DNA from: JANPCX01 sp966211815
GTDB taxonomy: Bacteria; Pseudomonadota; Gammaproteobacteria; Burkholderiales; Burkholderiaceae_C
DNA length: 64,000 bases
Direction: 5' to 3'
NCBI GenBank assembly: GCA_966211815.1
Contig: CBIHOD010000015.1
Span: forward strand, 5,863 to 69,862
Below are positions 38,653 to 46,959 of this stretch, piece after piece. The notes under the pieces were generated by a model. That model was not told the origin of the DNA, ran no database searches, and saw nothing but the letters and a program-made list of their open reading frames with translations. Position numbers and translations under genes: made by a program. Positions within the stretch are counted from its first letter, which is position 1, and every line of letters begins with the position of its first letter.

Positions 38653-39108
38653 ATGAACGAAGTATGTTTGCGTGCCGCGTCGCGGGAAGACAAGGATCCG
38701 ATCTTTGTTTCGTACAAAGCCACCCTGCGGAAATATGTCGAATGGGCGTGGGGTTGGAACGAGGAATTCCAGGCGGCCGGATTCTGGAAGCATCATCCCC
38801 TGGACCAATTCCGAGTGGTGACCGTGAACGGGGAATTTGCGGGAGCGATTCATGTGGAGGAGCAGGAGACCCTGCATTTCGTGCGAATGATCTTCCTGTT
38901 GCCCGAGTTCCAAGGCCGCGGCATTGGCTCGCGGCTGTTGATGGAAGAGGCGGTCCGCGCCCAAGACGGCGGGAAACGGTTGGAACTCAAGGTCATCAAG
39001 GTCAACCCTGCGAAGAACCTGTACGAGCGACTCGGCTTTTCAGTGATCGGGGAAGACGACGTCACTTGCCATATGCGGCTCGCTCAGACAAATAGGTCCG
39101 AGGCTTGA
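38653..39108 (+). CDS. GNAT-family N-acetyltransferase
   Basis: 151-aa single GNAT domain: FRVVTVNGEFAGAIHVEE (beta 2-3), LHFVRMIFLLPEFQGRGIGSRLLMEEAVRA (motif A with Q-G-R-G-I-G, acetyl-CoA binding) and VNPAKNLYERLGFSVIGEDD (motif B, N-x-x-x-x-Y-E-R-L-G-F). ATG at 38653. The substrate is not predictable. It stands 82 bp after the DUF3052 gene. Confidence 0.88.
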   Translation: MNEVCLRAASREDKDPIFVSYKATLRKYVEWAWGWNEEFQAAGFWKHHPLDQFRVVTVNGEFAGAIHVEEQETLHFVRMIFLLPEFQGRGIGSRLLMEEAVRAQDGGKRLELKVIKVNPAKNLYERLGFSVIGEDDVTCHMRLAQTNRSEA

Positions 39109-39286
39109 TTTCCTGCGCCTGTGCATGGGTCGCAGAGCCTCACCGCAGCGCTCGCCGGGGCCTCCGGGCCTGGCGGCGGTCCTATGAGATCACGGCGGCA
39201 GTGGCGTAGATTTCGCCACCCGCGCCTGGATGCGCCGGCGATCGGCGCCGGCGAGGCCCGCGTCCCAACCCAAGGAGTCTTGTCCC

Positions 39287-39958
39287 GTGCACATCGCCGC
39301 CCTTTTCGACATGGATGGGTTGCTGATCGATTCCGAGGCCGCAATCATGCGCGCCTGGCTGGGCGTCGCGGCGCAAATGGGGGTGGAGCTTTCGCTGCGC
39401 GACTACTTGGCGGTGGTCGGCCGCTCGGCACCGGACGCGTTCGCCGTGCTGACGGCCCTCTTCGGCGGGAAGCACCGTTTCGAACTCGCCAGGGCGCGTG
39501 TCATCGCCGAATTGGACGCCCTGCAGGAAGATGCCAGGTTCCCGCTCAAGGACGGGGCGCTCGACTTGCTGGCCGCGTTGCTTACCCAAGGCGTGCCATG
39601 CGCCGTCGCGTCTTCCTCGCCGCGAGGGGAGATCGAGGCCCGCCTGGCCGCCGTCGGGGTCTGGCACTACTTCTCGGCGGCGGCGGGCGGCGACGAGGTC
39701 GCCCGCGGCAAGCCTGACCCGGCTGTCTACCTGCTCGCCGCCCAGCGCCTGGGTGTCGACGCCTCGCGCTGCCTGGCTTTCGAGGACAGCCACAACGGGG
39801 CCAGGGCGGCGTTGGGCTGCGGTGCCAAGGTCGTCATCGTTCCCGACCTCCTCCAGCCGACGGAAGAGCTGCGTAGCGAAGCGTTCCAAGTGCTGTCATC
39901 GCTGCGTGAGGCCGCACCCCTGGCGAGCCAGTGGTTCAGCGCGAGGCGTGACGCCTGA
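39287..39958 (+). CDS. HAD-family hydrolase (beta-phosphoglucomutase-like)
   Basis: 223 aa from a GTG start (HIAALFDMDGLLIDSEAA). Motif I is FDMDGLLIDSE with the nucleophile Asp at about residue 8, motif II is ASSSP, motif III includes RGKPDPAVYLLAAQRL, and motif IV is CLAFEDSHNG with the acidic metal ligands. A four-helix cap sits between motifs I and II. This layout fits sugar-phosphate phosphatases and mutases of the GPH/PGM subgroup; no neighbours hint at a substrate. Confidence 0.85.
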   Translation: MHIAALFDMDGLLIDSEAAIMRAWLGVAAQMGVELSLRDYLAVVGRSAPDAFAVLTALFGGKHRFELARARVIAELDALQEDARFPLKDGALDLLAALLTQGVPCAVASSSPRGEIEARLAAVGVWHYFSAAAGGDEVARGKPDPAVYLLAAQRLGVDASRCLAFEDSHNGARAALGCGAKVVIVPDLLQPTEELRSEAFQVLSSLREAAPLASQWFSARRDA

Positions 39959-40117
39959 AACACGCGCTTGGATCACAGGCCTCCATGGCGGCAACGCCTC
40001 AGCGGCGCTGGACGTGTTCGACGAGCACCGACAAGGCCCACTGGGAGGCAGTGCTCCGGAATCGTTTCGCCGCCGATGGCCTGGTTGCATGGTTCCACGT
40101 CGGCTTGCTTCAATTTA

Positions 40118-40141
40118 ATATTTCCAATATTATAGAAATAT
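40118..40141. promoter_or_regulatory. ArsR operator-like inverted repeat overlapping the arsR start codon
   Basis: ATATTTC at 40118-40124 and GAAATAT at 40135-40141 form perfect 7-bp arms around a 10-bp AT-rich spacer. The right arm runs into the arsR ATG at 40140. The AT-rich 40110-40141 segment also contains -10-like TATAGA at 40131, so repressor binding would block RNA polymerase. Confidence 0.65.
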
Positions 40142-40466
40142 GGAAGAGAAAGACGTCGTCCGATCCCTCACCGCGCTGGCCCATGGCAACCGCCTGCAGG
40201 TCTTCCGCGCCCTCGTGGTCGCGGGCAACAAAGGCATGACGCCGGGCGTGATGGCCGAAGGCTCCGGCATGCCCGCCGCCACCCTGTCCTTCCACCTCAA
40301 GGAGCTGATGAATGCCGGCCTGGTGACGCAGGAGCGGCTTGGCCGCAACCTGGTGTACCGGGCGTCGTTCGAGCACATGAACGGGCTGCTCGGCTACCTC
40401 ACCGAGAACTGCTGCCAGGGCGACGCCTGCGTCGATCAGGCGGAGGCTTCTTGCCGCAATTGCTGA
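40140..40466 (+). CDS. arsR: ArsR-family arsenite-responsive repressor
   Basis: 108 aa winged-helix repressor. The DNA-binding region is GMPAATLSFHLKELMNAGLV, and LGRNLVYRASFEHM is the wing. The C-terminal end is Cys-rich: C91, C92 and C97 in ENCCQGDAC, plus C105 and C108. This resembles the C-terminal As(III) site of the AfArsR type (a vicinal Cys pair plus a third Cys) rather than the E. coli ArsR ELCVC type. It opens the arsR-arsI-arsC-aqpS-arsN2 operon. The start is unusual, because the ATG lies inside the operator repeat with no upstream Shine-Dalgarno, so a leaderless mRNA is possible. Confidence 0.93.
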   Translation: MEEKDVVRSLTALAHGNRLQVFRALVVAGNKGMTPGVMAEGSGMPAATLSFHLKELMNAGLVTQERLGRNLVYRASFEHMNGLLGYLTENCCQGDACVDQAEASCRNC

Positions 40467-40480
40467 ACGAAGGAGATCCC

Positions 40481-40957
40481 ATGAAGCGTTTCCATGTCCA
40501 TGCCCATGTCGAAGACCTGGCCGAAAGCATCGCGTTCTACACGAAGCTTTTCGACGCCGAGCCCACCAAGGTGGAAAGCGATTACGCCAGGTGGATGCTC
40601 GATGACCCGCGCATCAATTTCGCGATCTCGGCGCGCGGCGGCGAGGCCGGCATCGACCACCTCGGGCTGCAGGTGGACGACGCCGGGGAGCTGGCCGGGC
40701 TCAAGGCGCGCGCCGAGGCGGCCGACATGGCGCTGCTCGACGAGGGCACGACCACCTGCTGCTACGCCAGGAGTTCGAAGCACTGGGTCACGGACCCGCA
40801 GGGCATCGCCTGGGAACACTTCCACACCCTGGCCGACGCGCCGACCTTCAGCGAGGCGCGCAAGGCCGCGGACGATTCCTCCGCCTGCTGCGCGACCGCG
40901 GCCGCCCGTGGCAAGCCGGTCGCGATCCCCGTCAAGCCGGCATCTTCCTGCTGCTGA
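40481..40957 (+). CDS. arsI: ArsI-type C-As lyase (glyoxalase/VOC family)
   Basis: Likely cleaves the C-As bond of trivalent organoarsenicals such as methylarsenite to As(III) (family knowledge). The 158-aa vicinal-oxygen-chelate protein has metal ligands His at 5 or 7, H60 in GIDHLGLQ and E112 in AWEHFHT. The vicinal Cys pair C93-C94 in TTCCYARSSKHWV is the ArsI substrate site. The tail is also Cys-rich (C136-C137 and the final CC). The closely related CadI is an alternative call, but the TCCYA pair and the ars neighbours favour ArsI. A strong Shine-Dalgarno (AAGGAG) precedes the ATG at 40481. Confidence 0.88.
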   Translation: MKRFHVHAHVEDLAESIAFYTKLFDAEPTKVESDYARWMLDDPRINFAISARGGEAGIDHLGLQVDDAGELAGLKARAEAADMALLDEGTTTCCYARSSKHWVTDPQGIAWEHFHTLADAPTFSEARKAADDSSACCATAAARGKPVAIPVKPASSCC

Positions 40958-40964
40958 GGCGACC

Positions 40965-41474
40965 GTGGCAGACCAAACCAACGTCCTGGTCCTTTGCACC
41001 CACAACTCCGCCCGCAGCGTGCTCGCCGAGTGCATGTTGAACCACTGGGCCCGGCGGCTGGGGATTCCGGTGCAGGCCCACAGCGCCGGCAGCGCGCCCA
41101 GCGGCCGGATCAACCCATTCGCGCTCGAAGCGCTGCGCAACGCGGGCATCCAGGCCGACGGCTGCCGCAGCAAGAGCTGGGACGAGTTCACCACCGAGGG
41201 CGCGCCGCCGCTGTCCATCGTCATCACCGTTTGCGACAGCGCCGCTGCCGAGCAGTGCCCGGTTTTCTTCGGCGGCGCCGGCCAGCCGGTGAAAGCGCAC
41301 TGGGGTTACCCCGACCCGTCCAACGCAGCCGGTGGCGACGAGGGCAAGCGCCAGGCGTTCGAGCTGACGCGCCAGGCCATCGGCTACCGCATGCTCCAGC
41401 TGGTGCGACTGCCGCTCGGGACGATGTCCCGCGGCGAGCTGCAGGCCGCGCTCGCCGAGATTTCGAATAACTGA
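40965..41474 (+). CDS. arsC: arsenate reductase (LMW-phosphatase/thioredoxin-type ArsC)
   Basis: Reduces As(V) to As(III). 169 aa starting at GTG 40965, seven bases after arsI. The low-molecular-weight phosphatase P-loop C-x5-R is C11-T-H-N-S-A-R17. HSAGSAPSGRINPFALEAL and SKSWDEF complete the fold, and HWGYPDPSNA is the general-acid loop with Asp. A further Cys in VITVCDSAAAEQCPVF would serve the Cys relay. Its immediate neighbours arsI and aqpS mark a pump-less arsenic operon. Confidence 0.93.
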   Translation: MADQTNVLVLCTHNSARSVLAECMLNHWARRLGIPVQAHSAGSAPSGRINPFALEALRNAGIQADGCRSKSWDEFTTEGAPPLSIVITVCDSAAAEQCPVFFGGAGQPVKAHWGYPDPSNAAGGDEGKRQAFELTRQAIGYRMLQLVRLPLGTMSRGELQAALAEISNN

Positions 41475-41481
41475 GTCGGGC

Positions 41482-42201
41482 ATGGAACTTCGTCGCAGGT
41501 TGGTCGCGGAGGTGCTGGGCACGGCGTTGCTGCTCACGGTGGTGATCGGCTCGGGCATCATGGCCGAACGCCTGGCTGGGGGGAACGCCGCGGTCGCGCT
41601 GTTGGCCAATGCATTGGCGACCGTCGGCGGCCTGTACGTGCTCATCGAGGTTTTCGGGCCTTTCAGCGGCGCCCACTTCAACCCGGCGGTGAGCGCCGTC
41701 ATGGCCTGGCGTGGGGATTTGCCGCGAGGCGAGCTGCCGCCCTATGTGGCAGCGCAACTGCTCGGTGCCGTGCTCGGCGCGTGGCTCGCCCACGCGATGT
41801 TCGATCTGCCGATCCTGCAAGTCTCGTCGAAAGTCCGGGCCGGCAGCGGCCAGTGGGTGGCCGAGGTCGTGGCCACCGCCGGATTGCTGCTGGTCATCCT
41901 GCGGGCGCCAGCCGGCCGTGCGGCGGCCATGGTGGCCAGCTACATCGGGGCCGCGTACTGGTTCACGGCCTCCACATCGTTCGCGAACCCGGCCGCGGCC
42001 TTCGGCCGCATGTTCAGCGACAGCTTCGCCGGCATCGGGCCCGGCAGCGTGCCTGGCTTCGTCGCCGCCGAATTGCTGGGCGCCGCGCTCGGCATGGCGG
42101 TTCACATGGCGTTCGAGGCCCGTCCCCGCCTTCCCGATCACCCGGATGCGCTGGAAGCGTCGGGACGGCGATCTACCGCCAAGTCAAGGAGTGGTTCATG
42201 A
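41482..42201 (+). CDS. aqpS: AqpS-type aquaglyceroporin, probable arsenite channel
   Basis: 239-aa MIP channel with six membrane spans and two half-helix motifs: HFNPAVS (NPA at 67-69) and SFANPAAAFGR (NPA near 168-170). It lies 7 bp after arsC and is the only possible arsenite exit route in the cluster, since no ArsB, ArsA or Acr3 gene is present. In Sinorhizobium meliloti an AqpS in an ars operon conducts As(III) made by ArsC out of the cell down its gradient. Its stop overlaps the arsN2 start (ATGA). Confidence 0.9.
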   Translation: MELRRRLVAEVLGTALLLTVVIGSGIMAERLAGGNAAVALLANALATVGGLYVLIEVFGPFSGAHFNPAVSAVMAWRGDLPRGELPPYVAAQLLGAVLGAWLAHAMFDLPILQVSSKVRAGSGQWVAEVVATAGLLLVILRAPAGRAAAMVASYIGAAYWFTASTSFANPAAAFGRMFSDSFAGIGPGSVPGFVAAELLGAALGMAVHMAFEARPRLPDHPDALEASGRRSTAKSRSGS

Positions 42202-42644
42202 GCGACTTCATGTTGCGCGATGCCCAGTTGAACGACTGGGCAGCGGTCGAGTTGCTTTTGATGGAAAGCGGCCTGCCCGTGGAAGGCGCGCGAGAACACC
42301 TCGAGCGCTTTGTCGTGGCCGTCGATGCCGGCTTGGTGGTCGGTGTTGCTGGACTGGAAATCCACGGCACGGCCGGACTTCTGCGCTCGGTGGCCGTCCA
42401 CCCGCGCTACCGAGGCCAGCGGCTCGCCGAGCGGCTGGTGGCCCAGGTGCTCGGGTCGGCGAGGGGCGCGCGCTTGCGGAGTGTTTTCCTTCTGACGACG
42501 ACAGCCGGTGACTATTTCCCTCGCTTCGGCTTCCGACAAGTTCCGAGGCTCGGCGCTCCGGCAGAGCTTCAGGCCTCGGAGGAATTCAAGGGCGCCTGCC
42601 CAGCATCCGCCGCCTTGCTTGCACTCGACTTGGCCGCCCCATAG
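42198..42644 (+). CDS. arsN2: ArsN2-like GNAT acetyltransferase
   Basis: 148-aa GNAT protein from the ATG at 42198 (AAGGAG upstream, start overlapping the aqpS stop). Motifs: LLRSVAVHPRYRGQRLAERLV (acetyl-CoA loop R-G-Q-R-L-A), FLLTTTAGDYFPRFGFRQVP and SEEFKGACPASA, the last being typical of arsenic-operon ArsN2 proteins. Related ArsN1 acetylates arsinothricin; the ArsN2 substrate is not firmly known. Operon position supports an organoarsenical role. Confidence 0.82.
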   Translation: MSDFMLRDAQLNDWAAVELLLMESGLPVEGAREHLERFVVAVDAGLVVGVAGLEIHGTAGLLRSVAVHPRYRGQRLAERLVAQVLGSARGARLRSVFLLTTTAGDYFPRFGFRQVPRLGAPAELQASEEFKGACPASAALLALDLAAP

Positions 42645-42804
42645 TGTCGTGATGCGCCGAAACATCGGTTCCGGCCGCCTGGCATCGGTGCAGCGGTCCA
42701 CCATCGGAAACTCCGATCAACCAATGGGAATTTTTCGCGTTTGCGCGGGGCGGCCTGCTTTCGCAAACTGCGGTTCCCTTTCCATCCGGACCGGACCGCC
42801 CGCC

Positions 42805-43200
42805 ATGCACAAGACAGCCGCCCAGCTCGTCAGCGAAGCCCATGCCTCGATCGAGAGCCTCACCGTGGACCAGCTGAGCCGCGAGCTGGCGGCGCATGAA
42901 CTGGTCCTGGTCGACATCCGCGAAGCGGAGGAGCACAAAGCGCAAGCCATACCGGGCGCCCTGTCGATGCCCAGGGGTATGCTGGAGTTCTACGCCGACC
43001 CGACCAACCCGTTCCACCGCCCCGAACTCCATCCTTCCCGGCGGGTCGTCCTGTACTGCGGCTCGGGCGGCCGCTCCGCCCTGGCGGTCAGCGCGCTGCA
43101 GGGCATGGGGTACCGCCGCATCGCCCAGCTGGAGGGGGGCATCAAGGGTTGGGAGGCGGCGGGCATGCCGGTGGTCGCCGCGGGCGAGCTGGCGTCTTGA
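42805..43200 (+). CDS. rhodanese-like sulfurtransferase
   Basis: 131-aa single rhodanese domain: ELVLVDIREAEEHKAQAIPGALSMPRGML, the catalytic Cys in VVLYCGSGGRSALAVSAL and GIKGWEAAGMPVV. The six-residue active-site loop CGSGGR is complete, so it can be enzymatically active with thiosulfate or a persulfide donor. ATG at 42805 chosen; earlier in-frame codons belong to the intergenic region. It is 160 bp beyond arsN2, so membership in the ars operon is uncertain, although rhodaneses occur near ars genes. Confidence 0.85.
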   Translation: MHKTAAQLVSEAHASIESLTVDQLSRELAAHELVLVDIREAEEHKAQAIPGALSMPRGMLEFYADPTNPFHRPELHPSRRVVLYCGSGGRSALAVSALQGMGYRRIAQLEGGIKGWEAAGMPVVAAGELAS

Positions 43201-43272
43201 CAAGGTTCCTGGAGCTGTCGGCCGCCTGCGTGCGGCTTGGCCGGGAGCCGGACATCGGGCTGCGCCGCGAAC

Positions 43273-43876
43273 ATGCTCCACCTCTACGACCGCGAAACCT
43301 CGGGCAACGCCTACAAGGTCCGTCTCCTCCTGGCCTTCCTGAAAATTCCGTACGGCCGGACCCTCGTTTCCCTGAAAGACGGGAAGAATCAGATTGATCC
43401 CGCCTACCTGGCGGTGAACCCCCCGGGGGCAGATCCCGACGTTGACGGATGGCGCCTCGACGCTGTGGGGTTCTACTGCCGCACTTTGTTATGTCGCGTC
43501 GAAATACGACGCGTCGCGGACCTGGTTGCCGATGGAGCCCCTTCAGTTCGCTGAGGCCATGCAATGGCTCGAACTGGCGCAAAACGAAATCCAGTCGGGC
43601 CTGTTCATGGCGCGCGCCATCGCGAAGTTCGGCTATCCCGGCGATTTCCCGGAAGCCCAGGCGAAGGCGGCGATCGCGCTTCGGACCCTGGAGTGGCGGC
43701 TCGGCGGGCACAGGTGGCTCGTCGGTTCGGCGCCGACGCTTGCCGACATCGCCTGTTTCCCCTACGTCGCCCTCGCAGGACAAGGCGGGATCGATGTTTC
43801 GCCCTATGCCGGGGTGGCTTCATGGATCCGCGCGTTCCGGTCCATCGACGGATTCATTGCGATGCCGGGGCTGTGA
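43273..43876 (+). pseudogene. glutathione S-transferase gene split by a one-base frameshift
   Basis: The N-terminal thioredoxin-like part starts at 43273 (MLHLYDRETSGNAYKVRLLL) and reads well to LAVNP. The rest, with DGASTLWGSTAALCYVASKYD and APTLADIACFPYVALAG, continues in another frame to the stop at 43876. Removing one C from the C6 run at 43419-43424 restores the expected N-P-R-G-Q-I-P-T-L-T-D-G-A, the GST cis-Pro loop. The downstream half is intact and under normal codon use, so this is either a recent mutation, phase variation at the C-run or a sequencing error. Confidence 0.85.
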
Positions 43877-44192
43877 GCGCTTCCGGCGCGCCGGGCCCAT
43901 GACCGGCTTCGCGCTTTCCGGAAACCCCAGGCGATGCGGAATCCCGATTTCCCACATGGATCCGCCGCTCTCATCCAGCCCATGGCCACAATCCGCCGCG
44001 CCCGTTTACCCTCCGATCTCGACGATGTCCTCGCCATCTGACGGAGGCAGGCCCCGACCGAGAATCCAGTCCGTCCAAGCTTCGGTGATGTGCGCAAACG
44101 CCTCGACAGGCCGGTCCCGCGCCTGTCGAAGGGGCCAGCCCGAACGGAAGGGCATGGACGGGAAGCGCGGCGGACGGGGCGGCGGGGCCGTG
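43877..44192. other. 316-bp gap with GNAT-like N-terminal remnant and repeat remnant
   Basis: Starting at the ATG at 43982 the plus strand reads MATIRRARLPSDLDDVLAI and then stops at 44039. This looks like the first residues of a GNAT protein whose body is missing. Around 44105-44150 a degenerate copy of the GCCTGTCGAAG repeat appears. Nothing else was recognised. The two minus-strand lyase genes are convergent to the GST, so terminators would be expected here, but none is clear. Confidence 0.35.
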
Positions 44193-46937
44193 TCAAGCCA
44201 CGAACCTGCAAGCCGACGCCGGCGTGCGCGTGTCCATGTCGCGGCCGCGGTTGAGGTGGTCGTCGATCTCGGCGGCGCAGCCCAGCATGCGCGGGTAAAG
44301 GAAGAGGGTGAACGCGGCGGTTTCCAGGTCTCGTTCGCCGATCTCGCCGGATTGCAGCGGCTGCCAGAGCATCTTGAGCAATAGCGCCGCGATGACGGCG
44401 TCGACGTTGACACAGTAGACGTTGCGCGAGACGCCGGCGTCGAACAGCGCCTGCACCAGCGCCTGGTAGAACGCGTGGAAGGCGTTGGACTGGCCGCGCT
44501 GCTCGAACAACCGGGCGATGAAGGCTTCCCGTGGGTCCTGGTTGACCGGCTTGTCCTTGAACACCGGGTGGTTCACGCCGGGCAGCTTGGCGATGTCCAG
44601 GCTGCCGGCCGCCCTCTTCTCGCGCTTGTAGCTCGCGTAACGCGCCACGGCCCGTTCGGCCAGGGCCCGCAGGTCGATGCCGTGGTCCGCGTCGCCCGGG
44701 TCGCGCAGGCCGGTGCCGCGGAACTGCTCCATCAGGTAGGCGATGCCCTCGTAACCGTTGCCGCCGTGGGCGTAGCCCGTGTGCGTCAGGAAGCCGATCA
44801 AGGCTTTGTTGAGCTGCACCCGCTCGGGCTGCTCGGGGCCGTCGGCCGACACGGCGCCTTTGGCGCCTTGCGCCGATATCGCGCCCGGCCCGTTGGTCAG
44901 CAGCAGGCCCACCAGGGTCTGGAAGGCGAAGAGGTCGGCCTCGCCCGGCAGGCGGCCCAGCAGCGCGGCGAAAGCGGCCTCGCCGAGGCTGACCTGGTTC
45001 AACAGGTCCTGCCCGGCGATGCCGCAGAAGCGGCCGGCCCCGTGCCGTGACGCGTCGGCCGAAGCGCCGATCGCCGTGCCGAACAGCTGCAGCCACCAGG
45101 GGAAGTTCTCGGCCGTGGCGCGCGAGATGCGCTTGCGCGACAGCGGCCCCCAGGCCAGCGTGGCCGACACCGCGGCCAGCACCGCCGCTTCGGTCGGGTG
45201 CCCGGGCTGCGCCTGGAGCCAGCGCAGGAAGACCGAGCGGCCGCCCCGCGCCCGCACCGCCGCCGCCAGCGCCTCGGCGCGCGCGTCGGGCGCGTCGCCG
45301 GTCACGCCCGCGGGCGCGCCGGACGCGTCCACCCGGGAAACGTCGAAGCCCTCGCTCATCGACGCGCCGAACTCCATGCCCAGCCCCGCCGCGTGGAAGC
45401 GTTCGATCATGAAGCGCAAGGCTTGGCGCGCCGCTTCCTGCCGGCGCGGGCCCGCGATGGCCAGCGCGGCGGAGATGACCGCGTTGGGTGCGTTGCCGGC
45501 CTCGCGGCTGGCCTGCGCCGCCGCCAGCTCGGGCCGGCCGTGCAGGTTGACGTGGGCGGCCACCGCGGCCGCGATGAGCTTGCGGTCGTTCGCGCCGTCG
45601 GGGTCTCGCACCAGGGCCAGGGCGACATGGGCTTCGAAGGGCAGGGTCGCGGCCGCCAGCATGCTGGTGCCGTGCAGGCTGCTGACCTGGGTCTTCGGGT
45701 CCATCTGCGACGCGCCGGAAGCGTCCTTCATCGACTGGCGCGGCGCCACGCCGCCGATCTGCGTGTTCAGCAGCTCCACCTGCGCGTCGTAGGGCGCCGG
45801 CGGGCGCACCACGGGGATGCGCAAGTCGTCGGGCAGGTCCAGCCCCTCGTCGGAACCGAACCAGGGCTTGAGCGCCAGGTCGCCCTCGGGGGCGAAATCG
45901 GGCATCGTGGCGTTGGCGCGCATCACCGCGGACAGTGCGGCCGGGATGTGGGCGATGTTGGTCACCAGCGCGCCCTTGGCGGAGAACACCGGGCGCTCCG
46001 GCGTGAAGATCGCGTCGACGCCGAACTTCTCCATGAACCAGCGTTCCTTGGCCAGCGCGTCGTCGTCGCCGCCGGACATCGCGCCGGCGTGGCCCACGGC
46101 GCGCGTGAGCTTGCTTTTCCAGCGGCCCACCACGCAGGCCACCACCGGCTTGGTGAAGTGGGCGTCCCGCTCATAGAAGCCGCCGGGTTCGCAGTACAGC
46201 ACCGCCGCCTTGCTGCGCGCGTCGTTGGCCAGCGCGAAGGCGAACTCGGGCGCTGCGTAGTGGATGTAGATGTCCTTGCCGCTGGAGATGACGGTGGTGG
46301 TGCCCCAACCGGCCAGGCGCAGGTATTGCGCGATGGTGGTCGAGAAGCCGCCGGAGTTGGAGAAGATCGCGATCGAGCCGGCGCGCAGCGAGTCCCCAGG
46401 CTTGTCGCCGCCCAGGGCCCCGCCGATGCGCACCTGGTTCCAGGCGTCGGCCACGCCCAGGCCGTTGGCGCCGAAGATGTCGATGCCGTGCTGCTGCCCC
46501 ATCGCGCGGATCTCGCGCGCGTCGCGCACCGCGACCTTCTCGGTGATGATGAAGACCTTGCGCAGCTCCGGGTTCACGCGGATCAATTCGGCCACGCCGT
46601 CGCGCGCGGCGGCCGGCGGCAGGTAGACCACGCCGCAGTTGAAGCGGTGGCCCGCGGCCAGGCCCTCGCGCACGTTGTTGTAGACCGGGATGGCGCCGGC
46701 CGGCGTTTCCAGCACCGCGCCGCCTTTGCCGGGCGCGGTGCCGAAGACGACGTTGCCGCCCGAATAGGCGTGGCTCACCGGCGTCACGTCGCTCGATTCG
46801 CCGCCCAGGATGTTGAGGACGCAGACGCGGTCGCCCCGGGTGGCGATCTGCGAGAGCGAATTCACGCCCACGTGGTACTTGAAGCCGCCGACGCCCGCGG
46901 CGCCCCGTTCCGGCCAGTTGCTGTTGGTGTTCTGCAT
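44193..46937 (-). CDS. ATP-citrate lyase-like large subunit (CoA-ligase alpha domain plus citryl-CoA lyase-like domain)
   Basis: 914 aa. Residues about 1-340 resemble the succinyl-CoA-synthetase-alpha part: GGNVVFGTAPGKGGAVLETP, VYNNVREG, GIDIFGANGLGV, IAIFSNSGGFSTTIAQYL, and the phospho-His H283 in RAVGHAGAMSGGDDD. The C-terminal part resembles citrate synthase/citryl-CoA lyase: LPGVNHPVFKDKPVNQDPRE with His near 790, and CVNVDAVIAALLLKML with the Asp near 846, equivalent to the catalytic His/Asp of ACLY. The upstream small subunit completes an AclA/AclB-like pair. Sequence is clearly divergent from classical ACL; the true substrate may not be citrate. Confidence 0.75.
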   Translation of the reverse strand: MQNTNSNWPERGAAGVGGFKYHVGVNSLSQIATRGDRVCVLNILGGESSDVTPVSHAYSGGNVVFGTAPGKGGAVLETPAGAIPVYNNVREGLAAGHRFNCGVVYLPPAAARDGVAELIRVNPELRKVFIITEKVAVRDAREIRAMGQQHGIDIFGANGLGVADAWNQVRIGGALGGDKPGDSLRAGSIAIFSNSGGFSTTIAQYLRLAGWGTTTVISSGKDIYIHYAAPEFAFALANDARSKAAVLYCEPGGFYERDAHFTKPVVACVVGRWKSKLTRAVGHAGAMSGGDDDALAKERWFMEKFGVDAIFTPERPVFSAKGALVTNIAHIPAALSAVMRANATMPDFAPEGDLALKPWFGSDEGLDLPDDLRIPVVRPPAPYDAQVELLNTQIGGVAPRQSMKDASGASQMDPKTQVSSLHGTSMLAAATLPFEAHVALALVRDPDGANDRKLIAAAVAAHVNLHGRPELAAAQASREAGNAPNAVISAALAIAGPRRQEAARQALRFMIERFHAAGLGMEFGASMSEGFDVSRVDASGAPAGVTGDAPDARAEALAAAVRARGGRSVFLRWLQAQPGHPTEAAVLAAVSATLAWGPLSRKRISRATAENFPWWLQLFGTAIGASADASRHGAGRFCGIAGQDLLNQVSLGEAAFAALLGRLPGEADLFAFQTLVGLLLTNGPGAISAQGAKGAVSADGPEQPERVQLNKALIGFLTHTGYAHGGNGYEGIAYLMEQFRGTGLRDPGDADHGIDLRALAERAVARYASYKREKRAAGSLDIAKLPGVNHPVFKDKPVNQDPREAFIARLFEQRGQSNAFHAFYQALVQALFDAGVSRNVYCVNVDAVIAALLLKMLWQPLQSGEIGERDLETAAFTLFLYPRMLGCAAEIDDHLNRGRDMDTRTPASACRFVA

Positions 46938-46959
46938 GGTGTGGTTCCTGCGTCTGCGT

